From positions 1 through 64,000 of the forward strand of contig JAQUPF010000010.1 in NCBI GenBank assembly GCA_028716845.1: a stretch of 64,000 bases of DNA, read 5' to 3'. Position 1 is the first letter of the stretch, and every line of letters begins with the position of its first letter. Below, one piece after another: positions 53,767 to 62,966 of the stretch. The position numbers were made by a program, and so were the translations under genes. The DNA is from a bacterium (GTDB lineage Bacteria > Auribacterota > Tritonobacteria > UBA1439). The notes beneath the pieces are model-generated. The model saw only the letters and a program-made list of their open reading frames with translations, ran no database searches and was not told where the DNA came from.

Positions 53767-54616
53767 CCCGCGCCGCTCCGGCGGCTTTTCCGCGAGGCGG
53801 GGGAATCGATCCGGCGACCTTGAGTTCTGGAAACTGCGCGCGCGCACCTACAACAGACTCCAATGGGCGCAGCAATCCTCCTGCCTCCGCGCGTTCGTCA
53901 GGGCCGGCGGCTTCCGGAAGGGCGACGTCGTCCTCGACGTGGGGACGGGCACCGGCATCGTCGCCCATGCAGTCGCGCCGATGGTGGCCGAGGTGATCGG
54001 CCTCGACAAGTCGCAGGACATGCTGGCGCACAGCAACTGGCGCGGGAACAAGTACTTCATCCGTCGGGACATCAGGACGCCCATCTTCGCCGACGGCGTC
54101 TTCGACAAGGTGACCGCGCGGATGGTGTTCCATCATATCCTGGAGGGCACGCAGGAGGCGATGAACGAGTGCCACAGGGTCCTGAAACCGGGCGGGCTGA
54201 TGGTCTTCTCGGAGGGAATCCCGCCCTGCGCAGAGGTAAAGCCGGACTACGAGGAGATATTCAGGCACAAGGAGAAGCGGCTTACCTTCATGGAGGGCGA
54301 TCTCGTCCGGCTCATGCGGCGCGCCGGATTCCGGAACATCAGGGTGCGCATCCACTGGATGCGCCGGATGAGCGTCAGGAACTGGCTCGAGAACAGCGGG
54401 TTGCCGCCCTCGGTGCAGCGCACGATATTCCTCCTCCACGAGGAGGCGCGGCCGGCCTTCCGGAGGGCCTATCGCCTCATGCACGTGCGGGGGGATTGCC
54501 TGATCGACATGAAGATGGCCATCCTCACCGGGGAGAAGGAGGCGGGAGTGGTGTCCGACGGCCCACCTCGGAAATCCGCCCGATTCCGCCGGGCCCTGCG
54601 ACGGTCGGAGCCATGA
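53759..54616 (+). CDS. Class I SAM-dependent methyltransferase
   Basis: The 285-residue protein starts at a GTG overlapping the end of ade by 8 bases. The SAM-binding motif is VVLDVGTGTGIVAHAV (about residues 57-72), followed by VIGLDKSQDML and FDKVTARMVFHHI, as in UbiE-like enzymes. HRVLKPGGLMVFSEG is the usual post-motif. The target is unknown. It opens the surface-polysaccharide block, so methylation of a sugar or lipid is a guess. Confidence 0.8.
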   Translation: MRDPRRSGGFSARRGNRSGDLEFWKLRARTYNRLQWAQQSSCLRAFVRAGGFRKGDVVLDVGTGTGIVAHAVAPMVAEVIGLDKSQDMLAHSNWRGNKYFIRRDIRTPIFADGVFDKVTARMVFHHILEGTQEAMNECHRVLKPGGLMVFSEGIPPCAEVKPDYEEIFRHKEKRLTFMEGDLVRLMRRAGFRNIRVRIHWMRRMSVRNWLENSGLPPSVQRTIFLLHEEARPAFRRAYRLMHVRGDCLIDMKMAILTGEKEAGVVSDGPPRKSARFRRALRRSEP

Positions 54617-54643
54617 CCAACGTGATGGCGGAGATCCTCGTGC

Positions 54644-55552
54644 ATGGATAGACCCTGCCCCCTGTGCGACTGGCCGCGTTCGAGACCCCTGTGGACGCTG
54701 CGGGGCGCGACGCTCCTCCGCTGCGGCTCCTGCGGGGCCGTCCGCGTGCACCCCATGCCGTCGCCGGCCGCGGCACGGGCGGCCGCCGAGGGTGCCGCCG
54801 CGGAGAGGCTTTCCTCGGAGCGGGACGGGGAGGTGCTCGCGCGGCTGGGCGAGCGCAACGCGAAGATCCTCGGCGCGCTGGAGCGCAGGGTCGGCGTCGG
54901 GTCGCTCCTGGACGTCGGCTGCGGGCGCGGCATCCTCCTGGCCGACGCGCGGCGGAGGGGATGGCGCGCGGCGGGGGTCGAACCGGCGAGGCACACCGCG
55001 GAGGAGGGCATCCGGGCGCGCGACCTGGACATCAGGATCGGCACCATCCGCGAGGCGGCGTTCGGGGAGGCATCGTTCGACGCCGTCGTCTTCAGCCACT
55101 CCATCGAGCATCTCGTCGACCCCCGCGCGGACCTGGCCGCGGCGGTCCGGCTCCTCAGGGCGGGGGGATGGGTCTACATCGAGACGCCGAACTGGTCCTC
55201 CCTCTCCCGGCGGCTCCTCGGGCGCCGATGGTGGATCATCGACCCGGAGAACCATCTCCACTACCTCACCCCCGCCTCCCTGGAGGCCCTCGTCCGCCGC
55301 GCCGGCCTGCGGCTCCGCTCCATGGAGGGGACCCATTTCGACGCGCCGGCGGTGCTCATACGGCTCGCGCATTTCGGCCGGGATTCGTACAACGACATCA
55401 GGACGATCAACGCCTGCCGCGACCGGATCATGGCCGTCCGCGGGGCCTGGCGCTCGGCCGGGGCGATTGACGCCGTCGTCCGGGCGGTGCTCCGGCGGAG
55501 CCGCCTGAACGACTACCTGGCGGCGTGGGCCGAGAGGGCGGACGGCGCGTGA
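54644..55552 (+). CDS. Methyltransferase with N-terminal zinc-binding cysteines
   Basis: The 302-residue protein has CPLC (5-8) and CGSC (27-30), a small zinc ribbon, then a class I methyltransferase domain with LLDVGCGRGILLADA, VEPARHTAEEG and FDAVVFSHSIEHLVDP. WVYIETPNW and NHLHYLTPASLEALVRRAGL are typical of Methyltransf_23-type enzymes in glycan clusters, which often modify sugars. It lies 27 bases after the previous methyltransferase gene and ends 24 bases before a convergent gene. Confidence 0.82.
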   Translation: MDRPCPLCDWPRSRPLWTLRGATLLRCGSCGAVRVHPMPSPAAARAAAEGAAAERLSSERDGEVLARLGERNAKILGALERRVGVGSLLDVGCGRGILLADARRRGWRAAGVEPARHTAEEGIRARDLDIRIGTIREAAFGEASFDAVVFSHSIEHLVDPRADLAAAVRLLRAGGWVYIETPNWSSLSRRLLGRRWWIIDPENHLHYLTPASLEALVRRAGLRLRSMEGTHFDAPAVLIRLAHFGRDSYNDIRTINACRDRIMAVRGAWRSAGAIDAVVRAVLRRSRLNDYLAAWAERADGA

Positions 55553-55576
55553 GCGGGCCGGCGGAGACGCGCCCGC

Positions 55577-56536
55577 CTATTTCGAGAACAACCTCCGGAG
55601 CGCCGCCCCGTGCAGCTCCGTTTCCCCGTACCTCACCACGAGAGCGGTCGAGAGCAGGACGTAGGGCGCGCCTGCAACCGCGTAGAACAGGATGATGCAC
55701 TTGAGGGGCAGCGCGGCCGCCACCTCCCCCCACGCGAGCGAGCCTACCTTCGAGACGATGACTCCCACGCCCAAGACGTTGAACAACACCGTCGGTTCGA
55801 AGACGAATTTCACGCCGCCCCGCACCGAGGAGAGGAACGACGCTCCCCCCGCCTTGGAATTCCGGGGGGGCGGTCCCGTCCCGGCGGGGGTTCCCCCCGC
55901 CGCCTCGCCGGCATCCGGCATCTCCCGGCCCATCAGGATGCGGGAGCGGTGGCCGAGGTAGGCCGCCTTGAAGCGAAGGTCATAGCACGCGTCGGTCCAC
56001 ACCAGGAAGAGCGCGGCCGCCCCGCCGAGCGCCAGCCACGGTTCTCCTTCCGTGCGGGACAGGCCGAACGAGGCGCAGAACAGCGTCGCCGCCGGCACGA
56101 CGTAGTGGCTGAGGGCGTCGAGGTAGTTGCCGGTCAGACTGGATGTTCCCCGATAGCGAGCCACCTCCCCGTCGCAGCAGTCCAGGATCATGCTCATCTG
56201 GAGGAGGAGGGCGCCGCAGAGGGCCGGTGCCCATCTCCCCGGCAGGAAGCACAACGCGCCCGCCATCCCCGTCAGGAACATGAGGATGGTGACCCCGTTG
56301 GCGGTCACGCGGGTCCGAACGAGGACCCTCGTGAGATGGATGGAGAAGATGCGACAGACGCGCTCTATCCACCACGGGGACCAGAGGCCCGGAGCGAGGC
56401 GGGGCGACTGCAGTTTCTCGCGCAACGCGCGGATCGATTCCACGAGAGCTCCTCGGGGCGGTCGCACCGCAGCGGGGGATAGGCCCGCCTCCGCCCAAGC
56501 GGACCAATGGTACCTCCTGTCCGCCGCGTCACTCAA
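55577..56536 (-). CDS. CDP-alcohol phosphatidyltransferase-like membrane protein with altered active site
   Basis: The protein has several TM segments and the CDP-alcohol phosphotransferase motif DCCDGEVAR...GNYLDALSH (residues 119-144). The spacing fits D-x2-D-G-x2-A-R-x8-G-x3-D-x3-D exactly, but the final Asp, usually the general base, is His144. A 50-residue Gly/Pro-rich insert (about 205-240) lies in a loop. The 319-residue start uses TTG 56536, which overlaps the flippase stop; a GTG at 56443 behind GAGGAG is a good alternative. It probably makes a phospho-alcohol or phosphoglycan link, or has lost activity. Confidence 0.75.
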   Translation of the reverse strand: MSDAADRRYHWSAWAEAGLSPAAVRPPRGALVESIRALREKLQSPRLAPGLWSPWWIERVCRIFSIHLTRVLVRTRVTANGVTILMFLTGMAGALCFLPGRWAPALCGALLLQMSMILDCCDGEVARYRGTSSLTGNYLDALSHYVVPAATLFCASFGLSRTEGEPWLALGGAAALFLVWTDACYDLRFKAAYLGHRSRILMGREMPDAGEAAGGTPAGTGPPPRNSKAGGASFLSSVRGGVKFVFEPTVLFNVLGVGVIVSKVGSLAWGEVAAALPLKCIILFYAVAGAPYVLLSTALVVRYGETELHGAALRRLFSK

Positions 56537-58079
56537 GGAATAAGCGGGCCGCGGGAAAGGCGCGGAGAATCGCGTCCTTTTCCCCGCGTGAAAAATACCC
56601 GATCCTCTTCAAAAGGAGCAGGTAGCAGGAAGCGAAGATCGCTCCCTGGAGCGCGAGCAATGCCGCGTTGGAAAGGCGCGAGGCGCATGAGGGGGCGGGG
56701 AGCAAGAATACATTGCAGGTGACGATCGGCGCCGCGGCCAGAATGCTCGAGACGAGCGGCGTCACGAGGATGGCACGAAGGGCGGGGAGAATCGGCTGCC
56801 GGAAGTAGAACCGGTGCGTCGCGAAGAGAAAGTAGGCGGGCGCGAGGAGCATGGCGAGCGAGGTGCCGAGCGGGGGGCCGCAGATGCCGAGCACGCGCAG
56901 CATGGCCAGGCTCAGGGCGATGTTGAGCATCGCGTAGATGAGCGATGACCACATCTGGTAGTGCGGCCTGCCCACACCCTGCATGGCGGCGGTCAGCGTG
57001 AGGAGCAGCGTGTTGACGAGGTAGCCCACGGAGAGGATTTGCATGATCCGCGCCGAAAGCCCGTACCCTCCGCCCATCCAGACCTCGATGATTCTCTGCG
57101 AGCCGACAACCGAGAACGCCATCGCCGGCATGAGCACGCAGGCGCACAGCTTCGTCACGCCCAGGGTGTAGCCGTACAACTGGGTCCTCGATCGGGACAC
57201 GCTCATTTCGGAAAACGCCGGGACGAGAATAGGGAAGATCAACAGGGCAAACTGGCGCAGCGCGAGGGGAATCTTCGCGCCGATGTCGTAGTAGGCTACC
57301 TGGGCGACGAGGAGGGAATGGCCGATGAGGAACTTGTCAAACTGGAGCGCAATGAGCGTCGAAAACCTGCTCGTCTGTATGCGGGCACCGAATCGCAAAA
57401 GGCGCAGGAACATCTCGCCGGTGCAGTAGCGCATGCCTATACGCAGGCGGGGGAAGATGCGAAAACAAAGCCATATCTCGACGGAGGCGCTGAACATGAA
57501 GCAGATGAGATCATTGAGAAGCAGGCCGCGGATGCCATAGCCCATGCGGAGGACGAGAACGGTTCCGATTGCGTTGACCACGGTGTAGCCCATTTGGACC
57601 TTGCGCTGGAGGTCGATTCTCTGGAGCCCGCGGAGGATGGACGTCACGCACGCAACCGCCTGTTCCAGAACGAAGATAAGAATCCCGATTCGGAGCACAA
57701 AAAGGGCGTCATCGTGGAGGGAGGGGGAGAAGCGGAAGAGGCCCAATAGACGGTCACCGGCGAGGGAAAAGAGGGTGACCGCCGCGACCCCGAAAAGGAC
57801 ATAAAACAGGAGGCCGGTGTTGACAACCTGGTTGAGCCTTTCTTCGTCCGACTTGGAGAAGTACTCGGCGATATATTTTGAGAAAGGGCTCGAGAGGCCG
57901 AGGTCGAAGAGCCCGCAGTACTGCGTGGCGGCCGCGACGATGACCCACAGCCCGAAACGCTCTTTCCCGATCGTCGCGACGATGTAGGGGAGCAGCACGA
58001 AACCGACTGCGATCCTGAATATGTGCGCGCAGAAGGTGAAGAGGCTGTTCCTGCTGATCTTCTCCGTCAGTGAAGTCAT
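56529..58079 (-). CDS. Polysaccharide flippase (Wzx/MATE-like)
   Basis: The 516-residue protein has about 12-14 TM helices and the N-terminal pattern of lipid-linked oligosaccharide flippases: FRIAVGFVLLPYIVATIGKE, FGLWVIVAAATQYCGLFDLG and SPFSKYIAEYFS. It would move undecaprenyl-linked repeat units across the inner membrane. Its codons are less GC-extreme than those of the neighbours (many AT-rich codons), which suggests recent acquisition. The -10 box almost touches the ATG. The downstream CDP-alcohol transferase gene overlaps its stop. Confidence 0.86.
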   Translation of the reverse strand: MTSLTEKISRNSLFTFCAHIFRIAVGFVLLPYIVATIGKERFGLWVIVAAATQYCGLFDLGLSSPFSKYIAEYFSKSDEERLNQVVNTGLLFYVLFGVAAVTLFSLAGDRLLGLFRFSPSLHDDALFVLRIGILIFVLEQAVACVTSILRGLQRIDLQRKVQMGYTVVNAIGTVLVLRMGYGIRGLLLNDLICFMFSASVEIWLCFRIFPRLRIGMRYCTGEMFLRLLRFGARIQTSRFSTLIALQFDKFLIGHSLLVAQVAYYDIGAKIPLALRQFALLIFPILVPAFSEMSVSRSRTQLYGYTLGVTKLCACVLMPAMAFSVVGSQRIIEVWMGGGYGLSARIMQILSVGYLVNTLLLTLTAAMQGVGRPHYQMWSSLIYAMLNIALSLAMLRVLGICGPPLGTSLAMLLAPAYFLFATHRFYFRQPILPALRAILVTPLVSSILAAAPIVTCNVFLLPAPSCASRLSNAALLALQGAIFASCYLLLLKRIGYFSRGEKDAILRAFPAARLFLE

Positions 58080-58087
58080 GGCGCGTC

Positions 58088-58116
58088 ATTATAGCAGGCA
58101 GCGAATGCACCTACAA
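58088..58116 (-). promoter_or_regulatory. Promoter of the flippase gene, probably leaderless
   Basis: On the minus strand TTGTAG (58111-58116) and TATAAT (58088-58093) are 17 bases apart, with TGC before the -10. The expected start of transcription lies within about two bases of the ATG at 58079. Confidence 0.6.
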
Positions 58117-58139
58117 TCCGCCGCCGATCGGAGTGCCGC

Positions 58140-58168
58140 TTGTTCGCCCAGAGGCGCTGTGCTATATT
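58140..58168 (+). promoter_or_regulatory. Promoter of the polysaccharide operon
   Basis: TTGTTC (58140-58145) and TATATT (58163-58168) are 17 bases apart, with TGTGC before the -10. It is divergent to the flippase promoter; the two -35 boxes are 23 bases apart. Confidence 0.65.
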
Positions 58169-58195
58169 AAATCTACAATCTTCACGGGAGACGGC

Positions 58196-59701
58196 ATGGC
58201 CATGCTGCGGCAGTACCCCGGGGGGCCCCCGCCGGTGGCCCCGCCCGCCGAGCCGCCCGCCGGCGCCGGCGCGGTCTGGGTGAAGGCCGCCATGATCATC
58301 GGCCTCCTCGCCCTCGGCAAGATGGCCTCGATGCAGTCGCGCGGAGCGGTGGGGACGCAGGAACTCCGGCTGATCGGCATCGTCGTGGGGCAGATCCTCC
58401 TCCTCGTCGTGGCGCTCGTGAACGTGGAGTTCGTCTACTACGTCCTCCTCTTCTACCTGCCGTTCAGCGCGCGGATGCCGGGCGACTACGGGACGGCGGT
58501 GAACATCACGAACGTCCTGACCGTGATCGTCATCTTCGGCCTCTTCTGCCGGAGCACGAAGGAGGGGGGCCACTTCTTCGTCCGGACGGAGCTCGACAAC
58601 CTCATGTGGCTGTACCTCCTCCTCGTCTTCATCTCGTTCTTCCGGACGGCGATCGCCGAGGAGAACGACTGGGTCCTCCTCGTGACGCTCGTGAAGCGCT
58701 TCTGCACGCCGATCTTCATGTTCTACCTCACGAACTGGGTGGTGCGGTCGCGGGAGCAGATCAAGGAGAGCATCTTCGTCATCATGCTCACGACGCTCAT
58801 GGTGGCGTTCCTGGCGACGAAGGACACGACGACGCCGACCCACTTCTCCTGGGAGCGGCGCGAGGCGGGGGTGGTGGCGCAGGCGAACATCATGGCGTCG
58901 TTCATGGCGTACTACATGTTCTACTTCGTGAGCTACTGCCGGATGTACACGGACAACTGGAAGGCGTGGCTGCTGCTCCTCGCGATCTACCCGTGCGGCC
59001 GGTCGATCATGCTGACCTTCTCGCGCGGGGGATACATCTCCTTCGTCGCGGGGGCGCTCTTCGTCTCGTACCTCTGGAAGAAGGCGCTCGCCGTCGCGGT
59101 GGCGGCGGTGATGATCTTCGTCTGGTTCAACAAGGAGGCGTTCCTGCCGGGGGCGGTCGTGGAGCGCCTCGACGAGACCTTCATCCAGGAGGATGCGGCG
59201 TACGGGAAGAAGACGGTGAGGATGGAGGAGTCGGCCCAGGGCCGGATGGAAATCTGGAAGGGCGGGATCCGGATGATCGCCGCGAACCCGATCCTGGGGG
59301 TCGGCTACGGCCAGTTCCCGCCGCTCCTGCCGTACTACTCGATGATGCCCTACCCGATGGACGCCCACAACGCCTACATCCTCATCGCGGCGGAGATGGG
59401 GCTCCCGGCGCTCATCGTCTTCCTCCTGATCACCTGGCGGCTCTTCAAGTACTCGCTCCACATCTACACGCATTGCGCCGACCGGCTCTACGCGGCCCTC
59501 GGGATGGGGTACGCGACGGGGATGGTGGCCTTCTGGTGGTCGAACGGCTTCGGGTGCCGCTTCAACACCACGGAGACGATCTCCTACTTCTGGATCCTCG
59601 CCGCGATCATCATGCTCATCCGGAAGAAGATGGCCCTCTCCCTCATCGCGAACGGCGCCCGGAACGGCATCGCCCCGCCGCCGGGCCCCCCGCGGCCGTG
59701 A
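58196..59701 (+). CDS. O-antigen ligase/polymerase-like membrane protein
   Basis: The 501-residue protein has a Pro-rich N-terminus and about 11 TM helices. The Wzy_C/O-antigen-ligase domain is recognised by TFSRGGYISFVAG and the long external loop with GRMEIWKGGIRMIAANPILGVGYGQF, followed by MDAHNAYILIAAEMGLPAL. It probably polymerises or ligates surface glycan on the outer face of the membrane. The ATG at 58196 has a GGGAG five bases ahead. It leads the glycosyltransferase operon. Confidence 0.87.
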   Translation: MAMLRQYPGGPPPVAPPAEPPAGAGAVWVKAAMIIGLLALGKMASMQSRGAVGTQELRLIGIVVGQILLLVVALVNVEFVYYVLLFYLPFSARMPGDYGTAVNITNVLTVIVIFGLFCRSTKEGGHFFVRTELDNLMWLYLLLVFISFFRTAIAEENDWVLLVTLVKRFCTPIFMFYLTNWVVRSREQIKESIFVIMLTTLMVAFLATKDTTTPTHFSWERREAGVVAQANIMASFMAYYMFYFVSYCRMYTDNWKAWLLLLAIYPCGRSIMLTFSRGGYISFVAGALFVSYLWKKALAVAVAAVMIFVWFNKEAFLPGAVVERLDETFIQEDAAYGKKTVRMEESAQGRMEIWKGGIRMIAANPILGVGYGQFPPLLPYYSMMPYPMDAHNAYILIAAEMGLPALIVFLLITWRLFKYSLHIYTHCADRLYAALGMGYATGMVAFWWSNGFGCRFNTTETISYFWILAAIIMLIRKKMALSLIANGARNGIAPPPGPPRP

Positions 59702-59724
59702 GGCGCCCCGGCGCGCACCCCGCT

Positions 59725-60705
59725 ATGGACAGGAAGATCTGCATCATCGTGCTGAACTGGAACGGGCGGGAGGAGACGCTCGCCTGCCTCCGGTCGCTCC
59801 GGGAGATCGACTACGCCGACTACTCGGTCGTGCTCGTGGACAACGCCTCGACGGACGGCTCCGCCGACGAGATCGAGCGCCTGCACCCCGAGGTGCGCCT
59901 CATCAGGAACCCGGTCAACGCGGGCTTCGACGGCGGCAACAACATCGGCATCCTGGCGGCGCTCCGGGACGGGGCGGAGGCGGTGCTGCTCCTGAACAAC
60001 GACACGATCGTCTGCCCGGGCATCCTCAGGGCGTTCGCCGACGCGGACCGGTCGCTCCCGCGGGCCGGGATCCTCGGCCCGAAGATCTACTACCACGAGC
60101 GGCCGTCCGTCTTCTGGTGGGCGGGCTGCCGGCGCACCGCCTCGACGACCGGCTGGCTCCTCAGCTTCACCCAGGAGGGGAAGTTCCGCGAGGACCACGG
60201 CCAGTACGACGAGATCAGGAAGATCGACTCGGTGATCGGCTGCGCGATGTACATCAGGCGCCGCGTGATCGAGGAGATCGGGATGCTCGACGAGCGGTTC
60301 TTCATCTACCACGAGGAGTACGATTTCTGCCAGCGGGCGGCCAACGTCGGCTGGCAGTGCTACTTCGTCCCCTCGGCGAGGGTCTGGCACAAGGTGTCGC
60401 TCTCGATGGGGGGCGCCTACTCCCCCTCGCTCTACTACCTCTGGACGAGGAACTGGCTGCTCGTGACGAGGAAGCAGACGCCGTTCATCCTGTGGCCGAT
60501 GCTGTACGCCGCCTACGCGCGCGAGGCCCTCTGGGTCTACCAGGGGCTCGTCGACCGGGGAAAGGAGGATGCGGCCCGCGCCTCCCTCGCCGGGGCGTGG
60601 AACGCCCTCCTCAACCGGTACGGCCCGGTCAGGAACATGCGCCCGCCGGCGCTCCTCCGGCGGCTCGCCGAATGGCACGACCGCCGCGGCGGCAGGGAGG
60701 GGTGA
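59725..60705 (+). CDS. Family 2 glycosyltransferase (rhamnosyltransferase-like)
   Basis: The 326-residue protein has the GT-A fold: IIVLNWNGREETLACLRSL, VLVDNASTDGS, LIRNPVNAGFDGGNN and LLLNNDT (DXD-like site). IDSVIGCAMYIRRRVIEEIG and FIYHEEYDFCQRA are typical of WbbL/rhamnosyltransferase-type enzymes. The C-terminal part has hydrophobic helices that may contact the membrane. The donor sugar is unknown. It lies 23 bases after the ligase/polymerase gene. Confidence 0.9.
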   Translation: MDRKICIIVLNWNGREETLACLRSLREIDYADYSVVLVDNASTDGSADEIERLHPEVRLIRNPVNAGFDGGNNIGILAALRDGAEAVLLLNNDTIVCPGILRAFADADRSLPRAGILGPKIYYHERPSVFWWAGCRRTASTTGWLLSFTQEGKFREDHGQYDEIRKIDSVIGCAMYIRRRVIEEIGMLDERFFIYHEEYDFCQRAANVGWQCYFVPSARVWHKVSLSMGGAYSPSLYYLWTRNWLLVTRKQTPFILWPMLYAAYAREALWVYQGLVDRGKEDAARASLAGAWNALLNRYGPVRNMRPPALLRRLAEWHDRRGGREG

Positions 60706-60709
60706 GGGC

Positions 60710-61849
60710 ATGCGGATCGGCGTCGACGCCTGCATCCTCTCCGCCTCCCGGAGGACCGGGATCGGCCGCTACGCCTTCTCCCTCCTCGAGGCCATGGCCC
60801 CGCAGGCCGCCGGCCGCGTCATCGGCCTCTTCTTCCCGCGCGGGAGGGGATGCCCCGACCTCCGGGGCGGCTGCTTCCGGCGGATCGGGGGTCCCGTTCC
60901 CGACGACCTCCGCGAGGACCGGTTCCACCGGCTCTGGCTCGACCTGTACCTCCCGCTCCGCATCGCGGCCGGCGGGTTCGACGTCTTCCACGGGCCGAGC
61001 TACCTCCTCCCGCGGGCGCGCGGCGTCCGCACCGTCGTCACCGTCCACGATCTCACGCACGAGAAGTTCCCGCAGTGGGCCGCCGGCTGCTCCGCCGGCT
61101 TCGCGCGGCGCGCCCGGGAGAGCGTCCGGCGGGCGGACGCCGTGATCGCCGTCTCCGCGGCGACCCGGGACGACGTCCTCGAGGTGTACGGCGTGGCGGA
61201 GGAGAAGGTCCGGGTCATCCACGAGGCGGCGGGCGCCGCCTTCAGGCCGGTCGGCGACCGGGGGGCGCTCGAGGAGTGCCGCCGGCGGCACGGCCTGCCG
61301 GAGCGGTTCGTCCTCTCCGTCCTCTCGCTCCACCCGCGGAAGAACATCCGGGGGCTCATCCGCGCCTTCTCGATCGCGAAGCGGGACGGCCGCCTCCCGC
61401 ACCGGCTGGCGCTCGCGGGGAAGGAGTACGCGGGGGGCGGGGACGGGGCGGCGGGCCCCGGGGACGAGATCATCCCTCTCCGCTACGTCCCCGAGGATGA
61501 CCTGCCGCTCCTCTACAACCTCGCCGACGCGTTCGTCTTCCCGTCGTTCTACGAGGGGTTCGGCCTGCCGCCCCTCGAGGCGATGGCGTGCGGCCGGCCG
61601 GTCGCCGCCTCGAACGTCGCCTCCCTGCCGGAGGTCCTCGGCGACGCGGCCCGCTACTTCGATCCGCACGATGTCCGGGGCATGGCCGCGGCGATACGGG
61701 AGGTGCTCGAGCCGGGGGCGGCGGACGACCTCGGTCGGCGGGGGCTGGCCCGCGCCGCGATGTTTTCATGGGAGCGGGCGGCCGCGGAGACCCTCGCGCT
61801 CTACGACGAGCTCGCGTCGGGGCGCGCCCCCCGCATCGAAAGGGATTGA
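60710..61849 (+). CDS. Family 4 glycosyltransferase
   Basis: The 379-residue GT-B enzyme starts [28 protein letters not shown], followed by [14 protein letters not shown] and [15 protein letters not shown]. The retaining GT4 signature is [22 protein letters not shown] (E-x7-E). [16 protein letters not shown] forms the start of the nucleotide-binding domain. The ATG at 60710 follows GGGAGGGGTGAGG. The acceptor and donor are unknown. Confidence 0.92.
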   Translation: MRIGVDACILSASRRTGIGRYAFSLLEAMAPQAAGRVIGLFFPRGRGCPDLRGGCFRRIGGPVPDDLREDRFHRLWLDLYLPLRIAAGGFDVFHGPSYLLPRARGVRTVVTVHDLTHEKFPQWAAGCSAGFARRARESVRRADAVIAVSAATRDDVLEVYGVAEEKVRVIHEAAGAAFRPVGDRGALEECRRRHGLPERFVLSVLSLHPRKNIRGLIRAFSIAKRDGRLPHRLALAGKEYAGGGDGAAGPGDEIIPLRYVPEDDLPLLYNLADAFVFPSFYEGFGLPPLEAMACGRPVAASNVASLPEVLGDAARYFDPHDVRGMAAAIREVLEPGAADDLGRRGLARAAMFSWERAAAETLALYDELASGRAPRIERD

Positions 61850-61919
61850 CAGCGCGCGCCCGATTGTGATGTTCTGCACACCCCGTCCCGCGGGCGGGGC
61901 ATCACGGGAGGAGAACCAG

Positions 61920-62939
61920 ATGGCGGAGGCCGTACTCGTCACCGGCGGAGCGGGATTCATCGGCAGCAACATCGCGGCGGGCCTCGCGGGGCGGGGCCGG
62001 AGGGTCCGCGTCTACGACGACCTCTCGAGGCGCGGGACGGAACACAACATCCGGTGGCTCCTCGAGACGTTCCCCGGCCTCGTCGAGTTCGTGCGGGCCG
62101 ACATCCGCGATTTCGACCGGCTGCGGGCGGCGGCGGCCGACGCGCCGGTCATCTTCCACCTCGCCGCCCAGGTCGCCGTGACGACCTCGGTGGCGGCGCC
62201 GCGGCCCGACTTCGAGGTCAACGCCCTCGGGACCTTCAACCTGCTCGAGGCGGCGCGGCTCGGCGGGCGGGACCCGGTCGTCGTCTTCACCTCCACGAAC
62301 AAGGTGTACGGCGGCATGGAGGACCTCGCGGTGGAGGAGGGGGAGACGAGGTACCGTTTCGCCGGCGACTGCCGCGGCGTGTCGGAGGAGCGGCCGCTCG
62401 ACTTCCACTCCCCCTACGGCTGCTCGAAGGGGGCGGCGGACCAGTACGTCCGGGACTACGCCCGGATCTACGGGATGCGGACGGTCGTCTTCAGGATGTC
62501 GTGCATCTACGGCCCGCGGCAGTTCGGGAACGAGGACCAGGGCTGGGTCGCGCACTTCCTCATCTCGGGAATGAAGGGGAGGCCGGTCACGGTCTACGGC
62601 GACGGCAAGCAGGTGCGGGACATCCTCTTCGTCGGCGACCTCGTCCGCGCCTTCGACCTGGCCGTCGAGCGGATCGACGCCGCGCGGGGGCGCGTCTACA
62701 ACATCGGCGGCGGCGACCGGAACACGCTCTCGCTCCTGGAACTCCTCGCCCTCATGCGGGAGTCGGGCGGCCGGCCGGTCGAGCCGTCGTTCGCGCCGTG
62801 GCGGCCCGGCGACCAGCCGATCTACGTGAGCGACATCGGGAGGGCCCGCCGCGAGCTCGGCTGGGAGCCGCTCGTCGGCAGGGACGAGGGGATCGCGCGG
62901 CTCCGGGCCTGGATCCTGGACAACGAGCGGATGCTCTGA
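61920..62939 (+). CDS. NAD-dependent sugar epimerase, CDP-paratose 2-epimerase-like
   Basis: The 339-residue extended short-chain dehydrogenase has the NAD motif VTGGAGFIGSN and the Y-x3-K pair in SPYGCSKGAADQYV. FTSTNKVYGGMED, CIYGPRQFGNEDQGWVAHF and VRDILFVGDLVRAF are close to RfbE-type CDP-paratose (CDP-tyvelose) 2-epimerases. No other CDP-dideoxyhexose genes are seen, so another nucleotide-sugar substrate is possible. The ribosome site GGGAGGAG is strong. A short hairpin (CCCCG/CGGGG, 61881-61899) lies upstream. Confidence 0.87.
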   Translation: MAEAVLVTGGAGFIGSNIAAGLAGRGRRVRVYDDLSRRGTEHNIRWLLETFPGLVEFVRADIRDFDRLRAAAADAPVIFHLAAQVAVTTSVAAPRPDFEVNALGTFNLLEAARLGGRDPVVVFTSTNKVYGGMEDLAVEEGETRYRFAGDCRGVSEERPLDFHSPYGCSKGAADQYVRDYARIYGMRTVVFRMSCIYGPRQFGNEDQGWVAHFLISGMKGRPVTVYGDGKQVRDILFVGDLVRAFDLAVERIDAARGRVYNIGGGDRNTLSLLELLALMRESGGRPVEPSFAPWRPGDQPIYVSDIGRARRELGWEPLVGRDEGIARLRAWILDNERML

Positions 62940-62966
62940 GGCGCCGCCGCGCGCCGGCCGCGTCCC

